Part shown: piece after piece, positions 16,236 to 26,900 of the stretch
Numbering within the stretch: the stretch's first letter is position 1
Layout: every line of letters starts with the position of its first letter
Source: Legionella sp.
Lineage (GTDB): Bacteria > Pseudomonadota > Gammaproteobacteria > Legionellales > Legionellaceae
Assembly: GCA_017306715.1 (NCBI GenBank)
Contig: JAFKHV010000034.1
Span: forward strand, 1 to 35,939
DNA: 35,939 bases
Reading direction: 5' to 3'
Notes under the pieces: model-generated
Databases searched by the model: none
Seen by the model: the letters and a program-made list of their open reading frames with translations, nothing else
Told to the model about the DNA's origin: nothing
Position numbers and translations under genes: made by a program

Positions 16236-17108
16236 ATGATAAGCACAACGAATCAGCTCAATGAGCAACAACTAAAAGACCTGGAAGCCCTTAGAGCCAT
16301 CTGCAAAAAAGCCGATGGTAGCATTCCAAATTTGTATATGCATTTGCTGGTACAACCACGAACCCTCCCGACCATCCTATTATACTATCGAGCCCAACAA
16401 TTGATTGGCTTTTTAAGTGTTTATTTTTTTTATGATGATGCGGTGGAAATTGCATTACTCGTACACCCTGAAGAACGCCAACAAGGGATAGGAAAAAAAT
16501 TACTGCAAACAATACTCCCTTTAGTCGTTGAGCATCATTACGCTAAAATCATTTTTTCAAGTCCTGCTCACTTGAACAATCGCTGGTTTAACTCGCTCGG
16601 ATTTGTTTATCGTCATAGTGAATACTATATGGAGCGTAATAACCTTAATCCGCTGCTAGACTCACTGAAATCATTAAGTTTTCGTACGGCTAATTTTGCG
16701 GACATACCGCAACTGTGTCTGCTGGATGAAGCATGTTTTCATAAAACTCATGCTGAGCTTGAACCCCGCTTTATGCATATATTAAGCGAGCGAAATTATC
16801 AGATTATCCTGGCATTTGAGAATGATAAATTGGTAGGTAAAGCGCATTTGCGCTGGCAAAATCATGGTGCTACCTTATCCGATATCGCAGTTTTTCCTAA
16901 AAAACAGGGTCAAGGCTTAGGTACCGCGTTAATCACCTATTGCATCAATTACGCTTTAAGTGAAGGTAAGCCTGAACTTAATCTCGATGTTGAAACCCAT
17001 AATAAAAAAGCCCTTGAGCTCTATACGCGGCTCGGTTTTTTAACGCAAAACGCCTGTGATTATTGGATGATTGATATTGAAAAAATTCACCAATGGGTTA
17101 ACTCCTAA
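16236..17108 (+). CDS. Tandem-GNAT N-acetyltransferase
   Basis: A 290-residue protein made of two GNAT acetyltransferase domains. The first (about 1-140) has LVHPEERQQGIGKKLL, with the Q-x-x-G-x-G acetyl-CoA pyrophosphate loop. The second (about 148-290) has AVFPKKQGQGLGTALI and the closing DVETHNKKALELYTRLGF segment. Mycothiol synthase-like and several antibiotic-modifying enzymes have the same duplicated layout, but no sequence feature identifies the substrate. The ATG at 16236 lacks a strong ribosome binding site. The gene is flanked by short AT-rich gaps and is not obviously in an operon. Confidence 0.88.
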   Translation: MISTTNQLNEQQLKDLEALRAICKKADGSIPNLYMHLLVQPRTLPTILLYYRAQQLIGFLSVYFFYDDAVEIALLVHPEERQQGIGKKLLQTILPLVVEHHYAKIIFSSPAHLNNRWFNSLGFVYRHSEYYMERNNLNPLLDSLKSLSFRTANFADIPQLCLLDEACFHKTHAELEPRFMHILSERNYQIILAFENDKLVGKAHLRWQNHGATLSDIAVFPKKQGQGLGTALITYCINYALSEGKPELNLDVETHNKKALELYTRLGFLTQNACDYWMIDIEKIHQWVNS

Positions 17109-17152
17109 CCTACTGAAGGAATTGTAATTCTGATTCACCTATTCTTTAAAAC

Positions 17153-17182
17153 TTGACAAAGTTTCAACCACACCTTTAGTAT
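17153..17182 (+). promoter_or_regulatory. Sigma-70 promoter for the stand-alone ketosynthase
   Basis: A perfect TTGACA (17153-17158) and TAGTAT (17177-17182, four of six) are separated by 18 bp, starting 69 bases upstream of the ATG. Confidence 0.55.
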
Positions 17183-17221
17183 TACGCCCAAAGCTTAAAA
17201 GTCAATTATCAAGGACATGGA

Positions 17222-18451
17222 ATGAAGAAAAGGGTAGTCATAACCGGCATGGAAATCACGTCCTCAATTGGGACAGGCTTAGAAAAGTTTTGGCAGGCTG
17301 CTCAACAAGGCCAAAGTGGTATAAAAAAAATTCAAGGATATGATCCAACCCCTTATCCCACCCAAATCGGCGGAGAAATCACTGACTTCTCTCTTGACAA
17401 CCTACCCCAATTCAATAAGACGCGACGCTATTCTCGCGCTGCTCAATACGCATTTTACTGCGCTCATAATGCCATTAAGCAAGCAAATATCGATTCCACA
17501 TTATTACAAAATGCCGGAACCTATATCGGTAGTGGCATGGGGGGGTATTCTGAAATTGAGAGTATTTATCAGACCATGCTGAATGATAGTTGGAAAAAAA
17601 TTCCCGCGCTAAGTATCATCCGCGTCATGCCCAACTCCATTGCCAATCACATAGCAATTGAATTTGGATTAAGTGGTCCTAACTCAACCATTTCGAACGC
17701 ATGTATTTCCTCAGCAGAGGCAATCGGCACTGCCTATCAACAAATTGTTCAAGGAAGGATAACCACGGCATTATGTGGTGGTACCGAATCGTTATTATGG
17801 GAAGCGGTAATGGCTACCTGGTGTAAACTCAAAGTGATGTCTACACGTAATGAAGAACCTCATAAAGCGTGTCGTCCCTTTGATTTAGAACGAGATGGTA
17901 TGGTGATTGCCGATGGAGCTGGGGTCCTTATTTTGGAGGAGTTGTCTCAAGCCCGCGCGCGCGGCGCAAAAATTTATGCTGAAATTATCGGTTATGGTAC
18001 CAGCTGTGATGCCTTTCATGTAACAGCACCCAGCTCCGAAGGCCAACAACGCGCCATTCATTATGCCTTGGATGATGCGCGCGTTTCTGCCAATGATGTC
18101 CATTACATTAATGCCCATGGCACCGGTACTCCCCTTAATGACAGTGTGGAGACGCAAACCATAAAAGCCATTCTAGGCTCACGAGCCTATGACGTTCCAG
18201 TTACAGCGCAAAAATCCATGACGGGACATGCGATTGGCGCTGCAGGCGCTATGGAAATTATTGCCACCGCTTTGTGTCTACAGCAAGATAGATTACTTCC
18301 CACTATTAATTTAGAAACTACAGATCCGGAATGCGATCTCGATTATGTTCCGAACAAAGCACGCTCACAATCTATTGGTATCGCCTTATCGAACCATTTT
18401 GCTTTTGGTGGCGCCAACGCAGCACTTGTTTTACGAAAATACATTGATTAA
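17222..18451 (+). CDS. Beta-ketoacyl-ACP synthase, FabF-like, stand-alone
   Basis: A 409-residue thiolase-fold condensing enzyme that elongates acyl-ACP with malonyl-ACP. The Cys-His-His set is C161 (SNACISSAEAIG), H299 (NAHGTGTPLND) and H336 (KSMTGHAIGAAGAME, with K331). The C-terminal NHFAFGGANAALVL loop is typical of FabF. The nucleophile context ACISSAE differs from the common FabF and FabB motifs, so it may be a specialised paralogue rather than the housekeeping enzyme. No acpP, fabG or fabD is adjacent. A large modular polyketide synthase lies about 2.5 kb away on the other strand; a shared pathway is possible but unproven. Confidence 0.9.
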   Translation: MKKRVVITGMEITSSIGTGLEKFWQAAQQGQSGIKKIQGYDPTPYPTQIGGEITDFSLDNLPQFNKTRRYSRAAQYAFYCAHNAIKQANIDSTLLQNAGTYIGSGMGGYSEIESIYQTMLNDSWKKIPALSIIRVMPNSIANHIAIEFGLSGPNSTISNACISSAEAIGTAYQQIVQGRITTALCGGTESLLWEAVMATWCKLKVMSTRNEEPHKACRPFDLERDGMVIADGAGVLILEELSQARARGAKIYAEIIGYGTSCDAFHVTAPSSEGQQRAIHYALDDARVSANDVHYINAHGTGTPLNDSVETQTIKAILGSRAYDVPVTAQKSMTGHAIGAAGAMEIIATALCLQQDRLLPTINLETTDPECDLDYVPNKARSQSIGIALSNHFAFGGANAALVLRKYID

Positions 18452-18490
18452 CAGGGGGCAATAAACTCTGGTTAATTTTTGATATTCGCT

Positions 18491-18513
18491 GTATCGCATC
18501 ATAGATGCGATAC
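18491..18513. repeat. Perfect inverted repeat between ketosynthase and uspE
   Basis: GTATCGCATC and GATGCGATAC form a perfect 10-bp dyad with a 3-nt centre (ATA). It lies 40 bases after the ketosynthase stop and 41 bases before the uspE -10 box. Neither strand has a following T-run, so an operator or a mRNA-end hairpin is as likely as a terminator. Confidence 0.6.
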
Positions 18514-18553
18514 ATAATTCTGCTAACCAAATCATTCTTAAAATAAAATCATC

Positions 18554-18559
18554 TATAAT
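18554..18559 (+). promoter_or_regulatory. Candidate -10 element for uspE
   Basis: A perfect TATAAT lies 35 bases before the uspE start codon. No good -35 box is visible, so activation or an alternative sigma factor is possible. Confidence 0.4.
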
Positions 18560-18593
18560 ATGAATAAAAGCGTTACCATACGAGAGGACTCTG

Positions 18594-19529
18594 ATGCGCT
18601 TGTTTCATAATATTTTGTTCGTGAGCCACGGAAGTGCTCGTGATGAACCCGCTTTAAAAGAGGCACTTTTCCTTGCGCACAAAGAACATGCACAGCTAAC
18701 TATTTTGCTCGTAGGACCTGCGTTTCCGGACTTGTTTCAGGAGCAACAGTCTTCCTATGAAGCATTTTTGATAGAGAAAACCTTAGCTACCATTAATAAC
18801 CTAAATGCCGAGTTATCGCATCATTCACTGTCACCGCCAACGATTGAAATCCTGTGGGATAACACCCCAAGCATCCGCATTATTCAACATGTGCTGATGA
18901 ATCATTATGACTTACTGATTAAAGCTGCCGAAAATACCTCTCAGAAACGAGGCTTTAAAGCTTTGGACATGGCACTCTTACGGAAATGCCCATGCACATT
19001 ATATTTACATCGTCCCTTTAAAAATAAACAAAAAATTCATATTGCGGCTGCGGTTTCAACGGAATTTGAGAATCAGACCGGCCATGACTTATCGCTGAGT
19101 TTATTAAAATTAGGGCAAATGCTCACCCAAAGTTATGACGGAGATTTTTGTGTTATCTCCTGCTGGGATTATGTTTTAGAGAGCTTTATGCGCCGCAGTG
19201 CCTTTATTGACATCAACAATCAAGATATTGATACCCGCGTAACCGAGACACAAAATGAACATTATCTAAAATTGCATGAATTAATGACCGAGGCAAAACT
19301 CAAGGTTCAAGTGAATACGATGCATTTAAAGGGAGATCCCATTGAGTTAATCCCGCATACCGTAGCACAACAAGATATTGATATTCTAGTTATGGGGACT
19401 GTTGCCCGTACAGGTCTCTCCGGTTTTATTATCGGAAACACCGCAGAAAATATTCTGCAACAAGTGAGTTGTTCCCTGTGGTCGATTAAACCACAGGGCT
19501 TCGTCTGTCCGGTAACTTTGGATAAATAG
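18594..19529 (+). CDS. uspE: Universal stress protein, UspE-like tandem domain
   Basis: A 311-residue protein with two tandem Usp domains, the length and layout of UspE. The first domain (about 1-145) begins LFHNILFVSHGSARDEPAL and has lost the glycine-rich ATP loop. The second (about 150-300) ends with DILVMGTVARTGLSGFIIGNTAENIL, the classical ATP-binding G-2x-G-9x-G(S/T)-type loop, and the UspE-type tail CSLWSIKPQGFVCP. UspE family proteins support survival, motility and adhesion under stress in E. coli. The start is backed by a GAGAGGAC ribosome binding site. It converges on the phosphohexomutase gene with only 9 bases between the stops. Confidence 0.9.
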   Translation: MRLFHNILFVSHGSARDEPALKEALFLAHKEHAQLTILLVGPAFPDLFQEQQSSYEAFLIEKTLATINNLNAELSHHSLSPPTIEILWDNTPSIRIIQHVLMNHYDLLIKAAENTSQKRGFKALDMALLRKCPCTLYLHRPFKNKQKIHIAAAVSTEFENQTGHDLSLSLLKLGQMLTQSYDGDFCVISCWDYVLESFMRRSAFIDINNQDIDTRVTETQNEHYLKLHELMTEAKLKVQVNTMHLKGDPIELIPHTVAQQDIDILVMGTVARTGLSGFIIGNTAENILQQVSCSLWSIKPQGFVCPVTLDK

Positions 19530-19538
19530 TTTGGTGTT

Positions 19539-20984
19539 TTACATATGGAGCCCTACGGATTCATTAAAATCATAAGGAATCTCAAGATCGGGATCCACGC
19601 TTAAAATTAATGCGGCGAATGCATCTTGTATCTCTTGTAAAGCCTCTGGTGATTGCCCTTCAAAACGTAAAGTTAAGTATGCTGCTGTATTTGAAGGGCG
19701 AATAATGCCCCAGGCTTGCTCTGTATGAACTCGTAATCCATCAAGGGTTATAAATTCTCCATGCAAAAAGTCCGGTGCGTGCTCAATAAGCTGTTGCATG
19801 AACACTTCTTTATCTTCTTCAGCAATCTCAATTTTTAATTCCGCAGTGCTCACCGCCTTTGGAAAGTGACTAAAATAATTATGAATATTCTGCTTCTGTT
19901 TACTGAGCATCTCTAATGTGCGAGCAGCTGCATAAATACCATCATCAAAACGTAACCACCGATCATTAAAATAAAAATGTCCACAAAATTCTCCAGCAAT
20001 TGCCGCATGGTTTTTAGCCATGTTCGCCATCACATGCGCCATACCGGTTTTACACATAATTGCTCGTCCTTGATGCTCTAAAATAGATTTGGATAAATTC
20101 TGCGTACATTTGGCGTCAAAGACCACGGCTGCTTGCGGTTGGCGTCGTAACAGATCCAGAGCAAAAGCTAACAGCAAATAATCTGAGGCAATAATAGTAC
20201 CTTGTGCATCAACCACACCTAAGCGATCCCCATCCCCATCAAAAGCCACGCCCAGGTCAGCCTGGTGCTCAAGGACTGCTTGTTGTAAATCGCGTAAATT
20301 TTCCTCAACTGCGGGGTCAGGATGATGATTATTAAATACCGGTTGCACGTCGCAATATAAGGGGATGACTTCGCAACCAAGCGCGGACAGGAGTTGTGGC
20401 ACAACATAACCTGCCACCGCATTACCACAATCAACGACCACGCGAAATTTTTGCGTAATAGCAACGTCCTCTTTGACACATTTGACATACTTATGAATGA
20501 TTTGGTCGGTGGGGTATTGAATCAGCACCCCGCTCTCTTGTTGATCCTGAATCAGCTGCTCATCACGGATGCGCTGAAATAAAGATCGCAAACGTGCACC
20601 ATAATAATTTTTGCCGCCTAAAGTTATTTTTAAACCATTATGAGAAGCAGGATTATGGCTTGCCGTGATCATTAAACCCGAGAGACATTGTAAATCATGC
20701 ATTGCAAAATGCAGTAGCGGGGTTGGTACACAGCCCACATCGATGATGCGGGTACCCGTTAACAAAAGTCCTTGTATTAACGCTTGGTTAAAGCGCAGAC
20801 TGCTTTCTCGACTATCGCGAGCAATAAGAATAGTATGCAATTGATAGACCTTTTGCAGCTCCGTGCCAATTGCCAAGCCCAACGTAAAGTAAGTATTCTC
20901 ATTTAAATCCTCCCCAACGGCATAACGAACATCGTATTCTTTAAAAATGGATTCAGTAGGGGTAGTGATATAAAACTTACTCAT
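19539..20984 (-). CDS. Phosphomannomutase/phosphoglucomutase
   Basis: A 481-residue alpha-D-phosphohexomutase of the AlgC/ManB group that interconverts hexose 6- and 1-phosphates for nucleotide-sugar synthesis. Numbered from the ATG at 20984, the phosphoserine is S109 (ITASHNP), the metal ligands are D249, D251 and D253 (AFDGDGDRLG), and the sugar-binding loop is GEFCGH (331-336). AlgC-type enzymes have GEMSGH there, so the serine contact is a cysteine here. The C-terminal phosphate-binding domain has RPSNTAAYLTLRFEG. A GGAG site 6 bases upstream fixes the start. The ATG lies inside the end of the megasynthase gene (overlap ATGAGTAA), so translation is probably coupled. Confidence 0.93.
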   Translation of the reverse strand: MSKFYITTPTESIFKEYDVRYAVGEDLNENTYFTLGLAIGTELQKVYQLHTILIARDSRESSLRFNQALIQGLLLTGTRIIDVGCVPTPLLHFAMHDLQCLSGLMITASHNPASHNGLKITLGGKNYYGARLRSLFQRIRDEQLIQDQQESGVLIQYPTDQIIHKYVKCVKEDVAITQKFRVVVDCGNAVAGYVVPQLLSALGCEVIPLYCDVQPVFNNHHPDPAVEENLRDLQQAVLEHQADLGVAFDGDGDRLGVVDAQGTIIASDYLLLAFALDLLRRQPQAAVVFDAKCTQNLSKSILEHQGRAIMCKTGMAHVMANMAKNHAAIAGEFCGHFYFNDRWLRFDDGIYAAARTLEMLSKQKQNIHNYFSHFPKAVSTAELKIEIAEEDKEVFMQQLIEHAPDFLHGEFITLDGLRVHTEQAWGIIRPSNTAAYLTLRFEGQSPEALQEIQDAFAALILSVDPDLEIPYDFNESVGLHM

Positions 20985-23900
20985 AGTTAACTCCGGATAG
21001 CTCAGCAAATACGTCTAAAGAAGTGTCCGAATTCCCAATAATTTGTTGGAGGATATAATACATATTCTCCACCAGAATTTTTATGGAGTTCGGATGATAA
21101 TAATCCGCACGATACTTTAAATAACCATTTAGAGATGTGCCATCATAGGTTAATTTCAAAGATAATTTGCGTGGATTATCGCCCCACAGAGGAACCTTCT
21201 CTGCTTTCGGAGTTACCGTATTTAGCGTAAAACCTGTCTTTTTAAGGTGCATCTGCAGATGTTGAAAATCAAAGGAAATTTCAGGTGTTGCCAAGTTCAG
21301 CTCTTTAATTTGCTCAGGCTGCATGTATTGATAATCCATCGCTGAAGCGAGATGATTCTGCACATAGAGCGCGGCATCAATAAAGGACATCCCAGGACTA
21401 AATTTTAAAATGACCGGCAATTCATTCGCGATATTTCCCACCGTGGTACGAAACAACTCTTTGTCTCGTCCGCCACACAGCAAGGTGATAAATGCCTCCC
21501 TGCGCTCAGTTCGATTCGCAAGAACCATTCCATACACTGTAAGCAATAGGTTCGGCAGAGTGATTTGCTTTTGTCGTGTCAGTGCTTGCAATTGTCCTAA
21601 TACTTCATGGCTTATCGTTAAAGCTTCACGCGCACCGGAAGGAATTTTTTTGGGTTCCGCCTCTTCAATAGTCAGTTGCGGCGGTTGATAATTTTTTAGG
21701 GTTTTTTGCCAGTATTGTTCATACCGAGTCTGAACCCCATTCACAATACTGCCTAGTTGCCAATTTATAAATTCTTGATAAGGAACTGCGGCTGGTAAAT
21801 GCTCTGACGTTGTTTTTTTCTTAAGAGCATAGACATGCAAAATATCCTGAAACAATATAAGACTACTTGAGCCATCTACGAGCATATGACTGACGCACAG
21901 CCCCCAGAGGTACTGCTTATCACTTAAGCGCAACAGGGTACTCGCTAACAAAGGAGGCACGGCTAAGTCGAATTGCTTATGCGTCATTACCTGGATGAGG
22001 CTTTCCTCCATTTTTTTACGCTGCGTAGGGGATAAATGGCTTATATCTTCATAATCCAGGCTAAATGGAACTTGTTCATGAACATATTGAAACGGCATAC
22101 TCATGTACGTGTGAATACTGCCTCTTAACATCGCATGGCGCGCTAAAACTTCGCGTATCGCTTGTTCGAGTATTGCTGCATCAACTTCCCCCTCTAACTG
22201 GAAAAAATTGGTAATAACATAAGCGGGATTTTTCGGATCCTGCTGTATGTGACGCCAAATCCGCGTTTGTTGAACCGATAATGGGGTTAGACGACTATGG
22301 TCAATGACCGTCATGGGCTTGTTAGACTCTTCCTGCAATCCTTGCTCTTCGAGGATTTTTTCTTGGAGAAAAATAATCAATGCTTCTAGATTACGATTTT
22401 CGAATAAAACAGATTGCATACTTAAGGTCGGTAAAGCTAATTTTTTTTGTAATCTGCGCACAAAATCCATACCCACCAATGAATCCATGCCCAAGGATAA
22501 GAGTGTGGCATCGCCAGGCAATTCCTCATGAGCACCCAGCCGCATGACGTTTCGAACTTCCTCCTCTAGGCACGTTTTAATGGTCTCAATACTGAGCTCT
22601 TTGGGCTTAGTGATGATGTCCTCTTGGACCGTATGCGCCTGAACCGCAGGCCGAATTTTTCTAAGTAGGTGTTGATGTAATGCGGGTAATTTTAATGAAG
22701 CATCACTAAAATGATTCGGAACAACCGCTGCGCGAATTTCACCTTGGGACATTAGGTGCATCATGGCTGCAACCCCTTGCTCCTCATCTAGAGGCTCTAT
22801 CCCATATTCATCCCAAGGAATATCGAGATTTTTAGTCATCCCAATTTGCTTCCAGGGGCCATAATTTATGGTCAGAACAGGTAAACCTTGGGCATGGCGA
22901 TAACCGGCCAAACCATCAAGAAAGGCATTTGCTGCCGCGTAATTTCCTTGTCCTACAGAGCCCAGTAGGGAACTAATCGAGGAAAATAAAACAAAATGGT
23001 CTAATTGAGGAAATAAGTCCTGGCTTAGCTGATGTAAATTCCAGCCACCCCAAACTTTAGCCTGCAATACTTCAGCAAACTCGGACCAACCCAGATGAGG
23101 AAGTAATCCATCACGCAGTACTCCGGCAGTATGAAAAATTCCTTTAACCGGTGCTTTTAATTTTAAAGAACTTAGTCGCTGTTCGAGTTCTTCGCGGTTG
23201 CCAACATCCACCATGTAATAATTAATGTGAGTTACATCCTGAGACCACTGGTTGATTCGATTCTGCCATTCTTGAGTTAGAGGGCGGCGTCCTAGAAGAA
23301 TAATTTCTTTTACTTGATGACGCAGTAACCACTGACAAAGTATGAGCCCTATTCCGCCCAGTCCGCCTGTGATTATGTAGGCACCATCGGAATTAATGGT
23401 AACGGTTTGTAATTGCGGCGGGGTTATAGGCTTTAAGTAAGCGGACCAGAGTTGTCCCTCATCCAACACCCAAAGCCCTCTGGTGTCTGGGGTATCATTC
23501 AGATACGCCAAGGCGGTAATGATTTTATCAGTTAATGGGGTTGAGACTACGTCCAGATGATAGTAAGCACGCTGTGGAAATTCCAATAAAATGGATTTTC
23601 CAAGGCCAATTAAGGTCGTACCAAAAGGATTTGGATGGTGACTTTTTTCTGAAGCCTGGTGCGTGATTACAAATAGAGGCTTAGAATGATGAGTTTGATT
23701 TTGTGCTAGATACAATAACCCCTGAAGATTTTTTTGGAGCGATTGCTGCAAATCTTTAGGCTCGAATTTTTCGCTGCTTTGATTAAAAAATGGTTCGAGT
23801 CCCCAGCAATATAAAATTCCTTCGTGATTTGGAAATTCTTGAAGTAGACGCTGATAATGCTCCGAAGAGTGTTCATTTATCTCTACTCGATTGGCATGAA

Positions 23901-26900
23901 CGCAGTATTCCTGCCCTGAATAAACAAATACCGCCTGAGGAAAATATCGTTTGAACTGGATCTGTAATGACTCTAATACTGGATTATCGCTCCAGAAAAT
24001 AAGCCAGAGGCCGGAATGTATTTTTACCGGCTCCTGAAGAGTGCTATTACCCTGCTCCCAGTGCATTTGCAATAAAGAGTGGTCGGTAGAACCGGTTTCC
24101 TGTTCTGTCACTTGGACGTCCACTGTGGGTAGTAACCAATAACGCTCACGCTGAAAAGCATAAGTTGGAAGAGGCATCCTTTGAGAATTTATGTCAAAGG
24201 GGGCATCAAAAGCAGCCCAATCAATGGCAACGTTTTTCAGATAAAGTGCTGCCAAAGCTTCAAATAAAGTTTCCCAATTATTGCGGTTTTTAGTTAGGGA
24301 GGGGAGCCACAACGCTTCATGCGCCTGAGGATGATGCTCCATCGCCAAGTTTAGCAGTAACGGTTGTGGCCCCATTTCCAGAAACACCGAATACTGGTGG
24401 TCTTGAAGCAATGTCTGTATACCCGCACTAAATTTCACAGGAGCAACAACATGATTCACCCAATACGCTGCATCAAGGGTTTCTATTATCTGGCCACTTA
24501 CATTCGAGATCAGAGGAATACGCGCGGGGTGATAGCTGATGCTTTGGGTAACCTGCTGAAATTCTTTCAGCATCGGCTGCATCATTGCTGAATGAAATGC
24601 ATGAGAAACAGGGAGTACGCGGGTTTTAAGACTTTGAGCCACACAAAACTGTTGAAATTCTTTGATAGCCCCCAGAGTTCCTGAAACCACAATTTGAGTA
24701 ACACTATTAATAGCTGCAAGATTAATCAGCATCTGCGGATGCGCTTCTTTAAATTCATCTAAGAGATTAACCGCCAATTCCTGATTCACGTTTACTGCTA
24801 ACATCCCTCCCGGTGCTTGAGCCTGCATCAATCGGGCACGCTCGGCAATTAGTTTTAATCCATCGGCCAAACTCATTACTCCGGCTATGGTCGCCGCTAC
24901 ATATTCACCGACACTATGACCGATAACCGCAGCAGGCTTAATTCCCCAACTCATCCACAATTGCGCCAAGGCATACTCAATTACGAATAATGCAGGTTGC
25001 GTATACTGGGTTTGCTGCAGCAAAGTCTCGGCATTATCGGCAAACAAAAGGTTCGTTAAGGGTTGAGGTAGCCAAGATTGCAAGAGCTCACTGCATAAAT
25101 CCACCTGTTGTCGGAAGAAGGGATGCCCTTCATACAGGGCTTTGCCCATTTGTACATATTGCGCGCCTTGGCCAGTAAAGAGGAAGACAATACCTAAAGC
25201 TTGACCTTTGGGAATAGCAATACCCTGAGCATGATGCAATTGTGCTACAGCCTCTGCAGGATTCTGCACGAGAAGCGCCATGCGATACTCTAAGGCACTG
25301 CGTTCTACCGCTAAAGAATGACAGAGTTCAGCGAGGTTAAGCGCGGGCTGTTGTTGTAAAAAGTGGACGAGATTTACACGTTGTGCATCTAAAGCCTCCG
25401 CGCTATGACCTGAGAGGGTCAATAAATGCAGCGGGCGTTCGTTTATCTCTTCTTTTATTTTAGAGGTAAGTGGCTCAGGCTCAGAAACAATAACATGCGC
25501 ATTTGTGCCGGTAAATCCAAAAGAACTGACCCCAGCAAAACGCAGTCTACCTGTATCTTTTTGCCATATCTGTCCTGATGTGGGCACCTGTGCGGGTATT
25601 GCATCCAACTGAATTAATGGATTAATTTCTTGCACGTGGAGATTTGCAACCAGGCGCTGATGCTGCAGCATCAATACCGTCTTAATGAGGCCCGCCATAC
25701 CTGCGGCTGCCTCAAGATGGCCAATATTACTTTTTACAGAGCCAATCTGTAATGGGATTTTTCGCGTACCGGTGGCATACACACTTTTTAAGGCATTAAA
25801 TTCAATAGGATCCCCTAAGCGGGTACCGGTGCCATGAGCCTCGATATAATCAATAGCATCCGGCTCTAACTGGGCAGCCTGTAAGCCTTTATTTAATAGT
25901 GCCTGTTGGGCTTTCGGATTCGGAGCCGTGATACCATTACTTCGACCATCACTATTCACTACGGCACTATGAATGACGGCTAAAATCCGGTCCTGATCCC
26001 GCTGGGCATCCGCCAAGCGTTTCAAAATAACGACACCACCACCCTCACTGCGAACGTATCCATCTGCTTGTGCCGCAAAAACCTGACATTTACCTTCAGG
26101 CGATAGCATGCCCGCTTGCGAGAAACTGGCACTAAGCGTCGGATCGAGTAGCGCATTGACCCCACCCACAATTGCCAGTGAGCACTCACCTCGTTGCAGC
26201 TCCTGACACGCATGATAAACCGCAACTAGAGAGGATGAACACGCTGTATCTACCGTAATCGCATGTCCTTGAGTCCCAAAAAAATAGGCAAGCCGGCCCG
26301 CTGCTGCACTATGTGCATTACCAATACCAAAATACACATTCGCATCTTGCTCCTGAAGCGCCTGTATGCGTTGCTGATAATCATGAGAGGCAATACCAAC
26401 AAATACTCCAGTGGCAGTTTCTGCAAGCGACAATGGAGCGATTCCTGCATACTCTAAAGCTTGCCAGCTTAGTTCCAAAAGCAAACGATGCTGTGGATCC
26501 ATGGCTTCGGCTTCTTGACGATTTATCCCAAATAACGCCGCATCAAAATCGGTAATATGGTCGATAAATCCCCCTTTTCGGGTTGCTATTTTGCCTGGTG
26601 TTCCGGGTTGTGGATCATGCCATTGTGCCGCATTCCAGCGCTCGGCCGGAACTTCGGAAATCCCGTCTTTACCGGCCATAAGTAACTGCCAAAATTCTTC
26701 AGGTGAATTAACGCCACCAGGTAATCGACAACTCATTCCAATAATGGCCATAGGCTCCTGCCCTTGGGTGGAAGAGACGGGTGTACTTGAGCCCTTTGGT
26801 TCAGCTTGGGGTTCAAGATGCTGTGCCAAAGCAGCTAGTGATGAATATTCCCACAAAAGACTCGGATTAACTGCATAGCCAAGTTCTGATTCGAGAGCAC

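Noticed and set aside
19474..19498. Perfect 9-bp inverted repeat at the end of uspE
   Set aside because: It lies in coding sequence and has no T-run on either strand, so I could not support it as a terminator for either convergent gene.
20977..21040. Thioesterase or reductase at the synthase C-terminus
   Set aside because: The protein ends about 20 residues after the condensation domain; there is no GxSxG or Rossmann motif.
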